This document shows positions 59,640 through 64,000 of a stretch of 64,000 nucleotides of DNA, piece by piece. Every line of letters begins with the position of its first letter. Within the stretch, counting starts at the first letter, position 1. Under the pieces are notes generated by a model. That model worked only from the letters and a program-made list of their open reading frames with translations, did not search any database and was not told where the DNA came from. The stretch comes from Symbiodinium microadriaticum (Eukaryota; Sar; Dinophyceae; Suessiales; Symbiodiniaceae), in contig LSRX01000252.1 in the NCBI GenBank assembly GCA_001939145.1, positions 355,173 to 419,172 of the forward strand, written 5' to 3'. Both the position numbers and the translations under genes were made by a program.

Positions 59640-62040
59640 GGTTTAGATGCTCTGCTTCTGGATGAAGAAGTCTATGAGCGAACACAGGGATTAATGAGAA
59701 GAGGAGCAAGTAGAAGTCTGACAATGAAGAACAGCCGAGCGGAAGTAATGTTGATGTTAATGAAGAAGAGGAGCGAAACGCAACCGAGGACAAATCCAAA
59801 GACATGCAGATACATATTAAAATTACCTATCATGTATCTTTCAACTTATATATACCGCGCCTTCCAGATCATAACTTCAGCAGCAATGTACGTGTTTTTA
59901 CATTATTGCATGTTTTAGGTTCGTCCTTCGCCTTGATTTCTCCAGTAGCCTTATCGTTTCTTTTCATTTCTCCTTTCAGTGCATTCGGGGTCATGCTCAT
60001 TTAACTTATGATACAGGCGATGAGAAAACACCATGTGTTCTTCTAAGTTGCTCCAAAGTTGGAGTGGCAAGCTCCCCAATGGGCATCAACCAAACTATAG
60101 TATAGTTTCATTGACCTCGTGTGTCATTTACTGGCTTTTTCAACATGCTATGAATATGTCTACATCCGGAACCTTGAAACCATAAGAGACGCTGCAAGAG
60201 GCAGAGTGCTAAACCAGACAATGCCAAAAAGCAACAATGTCACACTCCTACGCGAAAACCGCAATATATCACAATTCCAAAAAGCAGTAAATTTGAAACA
60301 TGGTTTGTCAATAGGAAATGCCAAAGCAAGAAAGAACTTCCGCATACCAAAGGGCGGTGACAAAATGTGAGGACACAGCATCATTTACGGAAAGGATGAA
60401 GAACGAAAGAGGAAAGGCAAGAGAAGTAACGAAGGAAAAGGACACAGAACAAAACAAGCAACAAGTTCTGAGGAGGATAAGGCAGAAGATGGCAGTATGA
60501 CAGATACAAAGCAAAGCAACTCAACAACTCTTCGGGAACAGAAGCGATACTCGGTGTCCTGTGTGTTATTCTCTACCAACCCGAATGTACACAAAACTGT
60601 ATGTAGCATTTAAAGTCAATCGTGTTCCAGACTGCCCATTGCTGACAAATCCAGCAATTAGAACAAAGTCGAGTCTGATACTTCTGCAGAGGGGATTGTT
60701 AAAATACAAATCACGGCACGATTTGAGAAGCAAATGTTTAGGAAAACGATGACGGTTATGAGTTATGAGAACAGAGGCCTCATTCAGGGGTACAGTGGGC
60801 GTGGTGGATTTTATAGATGCCATCAGGTTAGAGAAGGTTGAGCTGATTGAAGACGACGGCGACGATGATGCAACAACCGAAAACCTACGAACTGAACAAA
60901 AGGAAGGAACTCATCGCTTCGTAGAAACCGAGATAGACAAGAGTTAACATCAGTTAAAAAAAAGCACTCGCTGAGCAAATTTTATCGGGAATGTGAATCC
61001 TGGATAGATGCCTGGATGGAGCATGACAGCGATGCACTGATGAAGCGCAAAAAAGGCTCACCAGCTCACATGCTACAACCCTGACATGATACAGTAGAAG
61101 CCCAAAAGTTGGAAACCACATAGCCTGAATCCTTAAGAGTAATGTATAGGGAATCCCAGCACTATTTGTCCTTTTTCCGGTTTCCAACTTTTTGGGGTTT
61201 ACTATATACTATATAAGGTCTTGGACTCAACAGAATTATCAGAGGATGAGCTGGGTAATCATGGCACCTCCATAAACAAAACGGACAGAGTTTTCCTGCC
61301 GACGGCATTCCTGCATAGATTGTTAATTTCAGCTGTAATCTTAGTTTACAAGTATGACCGGCAGACACATTTAGTGGATTGGTGAAGAGCAAACATATGT
61401 ATGTTTTGAAACCCCGACATATGCGGTCTGAAGTGGGATGGAATGGGTGAGGATAAACAGCTTTCGGTTACTGTGTCCGATAATTATTGCAGAAATGACG
61501 GGGAAGAGCTCCAAGAATGTAATGATAGATACCATGCACGATTTGATTAAGTTAGTAGACAAAGATGGGTGCATACTGATATACAGAGACCGCTATCTAC
61601 AAAAACTGCCGCACGGCTTCAGGCAAAGCGGTTGCGAGCCTTTTGTTTAAATGCCAAGCAGGGACTGTATCCGAACTTAATACTAGGTGGAAAATCAGGA
61701 AGTTAAACCAGATGATGCACTATGCCATACATTCGTCTCAGAAATTATCCACCAGAAGCATTGATGAGGATGAGGATGTCGTGGTGTCACCGGAAGAAGT
61801 ATATGGGAAAACAACAGAGGCACTGCGTTAACATGAACAAGCGCATCTTTAACGAAAAGCAGAAATCCTACTGTACCGAAACTGATATAGAGATAATACA
61901 GAGAGTTACTAGAACCAGAGTTCAGTTCGGCATTGTCCAGAAACCCGGAGGATAAAACAATATTGCGGAAATAGATATTAATCAGGCATTTACAAAGGCA
62001 TTGACATCAAGCGAATACCGATGTTTAGGCGGTTTGGTAT
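59640..62040 (+). pseudogene. Decayed AT-richer element with scattered coding remnants
   Basis: This stretch lacks TTTAGGG repeats and is visibly more AT-rich than its flanks. Plus-strand remnants in shifting frames include SGSNVDVNEEEERNATED (about 59730), a Lys/Glu-rich stretch (60390-60500), FRKTMTVMSYENRG (about 60730), MTGKSSKNVMIDTMHDLIKL with DRYLQKLPHGFR (61490-61630), SELNTRWKIRKLN (about 61670) and NIAEIDINQAFTKALTS (about 61960). Frame changes and stops between them show it is broken. The last fragment resembles the aspartate-containing motif near the start of polymerase-type domains in large DNA transposons and algal viruses; I hold this only as a hypothesis. Alternatively it is a decayed host gene. 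Confidence 0.4.
61091..61207. mobile_element. Foldback element inserted in the decayed element
   Basis: Arms AGTAGAAGCCCAAAAGTTGG + AAACC and GGTTTCCAACTTTTTGGGGT + TTACTA enclose about 70 bp; it lies between coding remnants. Confidence 0.7.
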
Positions 62041-62893
62041 GAGCAACCCAGTCTGTCGGCGGGATGTGGGGTGTTTGTCTGCTAGGGAATCGCAAAGCTC
62101 GGGGAGGTATCAGTTCTCCCTTCAGGTTTGGATCTTACAGTACAAAAAGTGTATATAGTATATAATATGCCTAGAGATAGTATAATGAGAGTGGTTACAA
62201 GAGGGATCCGGTTGTGGATGTAGTTGTTGGTTATGCTTTGGGGTCAGTGGTCCGAGGTAGGTTTTAGGATGCTGTTTTAGAAATGTGGTGAACGCGTGCA
62301 GGGGCGGCATAGTAGTAGGCGTGGGACGAGCTGGGAGATAACCCTTGCCAGTTATAAGCAAGGTAACTATAACTATCGCCAATTTTAGGGAGCTTGCAAG
62401 CCCACTCAGGACCCTAAACCCTAAACCCCAAACCTACCCATGAACCTCCAAGTAGAGGCTGAGGATCCAAAACCATGCTACGAGGAAGATGTAACAACAG
62501 TCAACAAAGCGAGCGTGCAACGGTATTGGTTTAGTGTTTCGGGTTTATGGTCTCGGGGGTATCCCCTTAAACCCTAATCCTTAAACCCTTATACAAATGC
62601 TGTAAGAGGCACAACATGCTCTGGAGATGGGATACCCAGCACGATGGTGATCATGCCGATCTCCTCCCATCCAGCTGAACCTCGATCTCTCCAAGTGTCA
62701 AGTGTTTAGTTCTGCTTGAAACCCTGCAGGCAGGGGACCGACAGCGGCAGCATAGAGCGGGAAGGAGCGGAGCTGGGGGCCGCGAAGGACCTTTCACGCA
62801 GAGTAACCGTAGGGTTTAGGGTTATAGGGTAGGGTTTAGGGTTGAGGGTTTGGGGTTTAGGGTTTAGGGACGTTTAGGATGGTTTAGGTTGAA

Positions 62894-63000
62894 GTACGGT
62901 TGATGGTATAAATCCTACATTACCCATAATAGGGAATATACCATATTTCCCATAGTTTGGGTTTCTTAAGGTAATGCAGGATTGATATCATCAACAGTAT
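62894..63000. mobile_element. Foldback element family 2, copy 2
   Basis: Arms GTACGGTTGATGGTATAAAT + CCTACATTACC and GGTAATGCAGGATTGATATC + ATCAACAGTA, matching 27961-28067 with substitutions in the core. Confidence 0.82.
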
Positions 63001-63308
63001 GTCGAAGGTATAGGTTGAGGGCTCAGAGCCTTCGGGTTAGGGCAGTAGAGTTTAGGGGAATGAGCGCTTATCAGAATCACAGGGCTTTCAGGATGTAGGC
63101 TTTACGGGGTTAAGAGGGCGTATAATAAGGCTTAGGGTCCCGGGGTCTTGGGGACAGCGCTGCCGCAGCCTAGATGCTTTGCTTTGCTCAAGGTCCCTCA
63201 ATAAGCAGGGTTTAGGGTTTAGGGCCAGTCAAAGGTTAGTTCCTGCAGGGAGCAGAACGGGGGATTCAGTTAGGCAGCTAAGAAAGATCAGCATGTCTTG
63301 CTATACTA

Positions 63309-63415
63309 ACCCAGAGAGCCCAATATCCCTTAATTAAGGAATATACCTTAAATCATAATATTAAGGCCCCTATAACGTAGGTATGTTCCTTAAGGGGTAT
63401 TGGGCTCTCTGGGAA
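63309..63415. mobile_element. Foldback element, well preserved
   Basis: Arms ACCCAGAGAGCCCAATATCC + CTTAA and TTAAGGGGTATTGGGCTCTC + TGGG around an AT-rich core with AATATACC / GGTATGTT. Nearly perfect outer 20 bp, so possibly a recent insertion. Confidence 0.78.
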
Positions 63416-64000
63416 CATCCGACTGACGACGCCTTGCAAGATTGCCCTGTTCATCGTCCTATAGCAATCGAGCTTGAACCCCCAAACCTCTGCTGGAGGT
63501 TTGTGAATATAACAGGGGTCTCAACACGCTTCGGTACTATGATTAGTTAAACTTGTATCAGATGAGGAAGCCAAGAAACAATGCCAGCAATCATTCAGTC
63601 TCAATACCCCACTGTAAGCGCCTTGTTGATTCGATTGAGTTTTTGGGGCTATATTTCCCCCCATAATGACTTTTTTCAGGAACCCCCAATGTAGTATAGG
63701 TCACTATTACGGCCCCCATTAACCACACCAATAGGAGCAGTGTTAGTGTCTACAACGAACCGTACAGACAAACGTTGGTCTCTAATGCAATGGGCCACTA
63801 CGGGGAACTGCAGATAGGTTTGAAGGCACCGGGCTGCCGGCTTCCATTCCACACTCGGGTTCAACCGAACACCTAAACTTTGAACGTTAAAGGGCCTCTT
63901 TGATGGTTGCATCCGAGACGGCGAAGGAGCAGGAAGATATCGGAGTGCCAGTATCCTGAGGGGCTCTTTTCTAGCAGCTAGAGTTCAGGGTTTGACGGTG

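Larger units (their letters stand above)
50725..64000. repeat. Second interstitial TTTAGGG-rich domain
   Basis: Same texture as 14.1-28.4 kb: short perfect TTTAGGG/CCCTAAA runs (50737, 52882, 53070-53150, 54890-55010, 56265-56370, 62815-62880) in degenerate copies of both orientations, with foldback elements and microsatellites. No supportable intact gene. It continues past the right edge. Confidence 0.85.

Overview
The window is nuclear DNA of a eukaryote, most likely a dinoflagellate (possibly Suessiales/Symbiodiniaceae; genus not determinable here). Four things point there: genes lie in long one-directional blocks; exons are short, with introns down to about 46 nt; introns reconstructed by keeping frame use GT, GC and GA donors with acceptors mostly AG followed by G; and long tracts of degenerate TTTAGGG (plant/alveolate-type telomere unit) occur inside the chromosome in both orientations. 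Single open frames are therefore misleading. Most genes below were read as exon chains, and exon limits are predictions from frame continuity without transcript evidence.

Layout. 1-978: a 21-bp hairpin array, a direct repeat and intergenic DNA. 979-13.1 kb: plus-strand block with (i) a diverged C-5 cytosine DNA methyltransferase gene, 979-4831; (ii) a large many-exon gene of unknown function with an N-terminal CxxC...CxxC motif, 5125-9913, whose 3' end carries a tandem exon duplication; (iii) a probable third gene built from about six tandem two-exon cassettes and a lysine-rich tail, 10.57-13.13 kb. 14.1-28.4 kb: gene-poor TTTAGGG-rich DNA with foldback (MITE-like) elements, microsatellites and one assembly gap. 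29.16-50.32 kb: minus-strand block with, in transcription order, gene E (50319-48599, traceable from ATG to stop), gene F (about 46.49-45.84 kb, incomplete model), gene C (45238-43502, two exons, 414 aa), gene B (about 42233-40840, 5' end probably in a gap), gene G1 (about 39.38-34.66 kb) and gene G2 (about 33.93-29.16 kb). 50.7-64 kb: a second TTTAGGG/foldback region, with a decayed AT-richer element at 59.6-62.0 kb.

The two gene blocks converge on the 14-28 kb repeat domain. Two short motifs mark spaces between genes: arrays of GCGG-N5-CCGC hairpins (1-110, 34.2-34.4, 47.0-47.5 kb) and copies of GAGACAGAACG or its complement (28.9, 39.4-39.95, 50.5-50.6 kb). No operon-like pathway can be named: only the methyltransferase has a recognisable function. 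I found no rRNA, tRNA, CRISPR array or spliced-leader gene that I could support.
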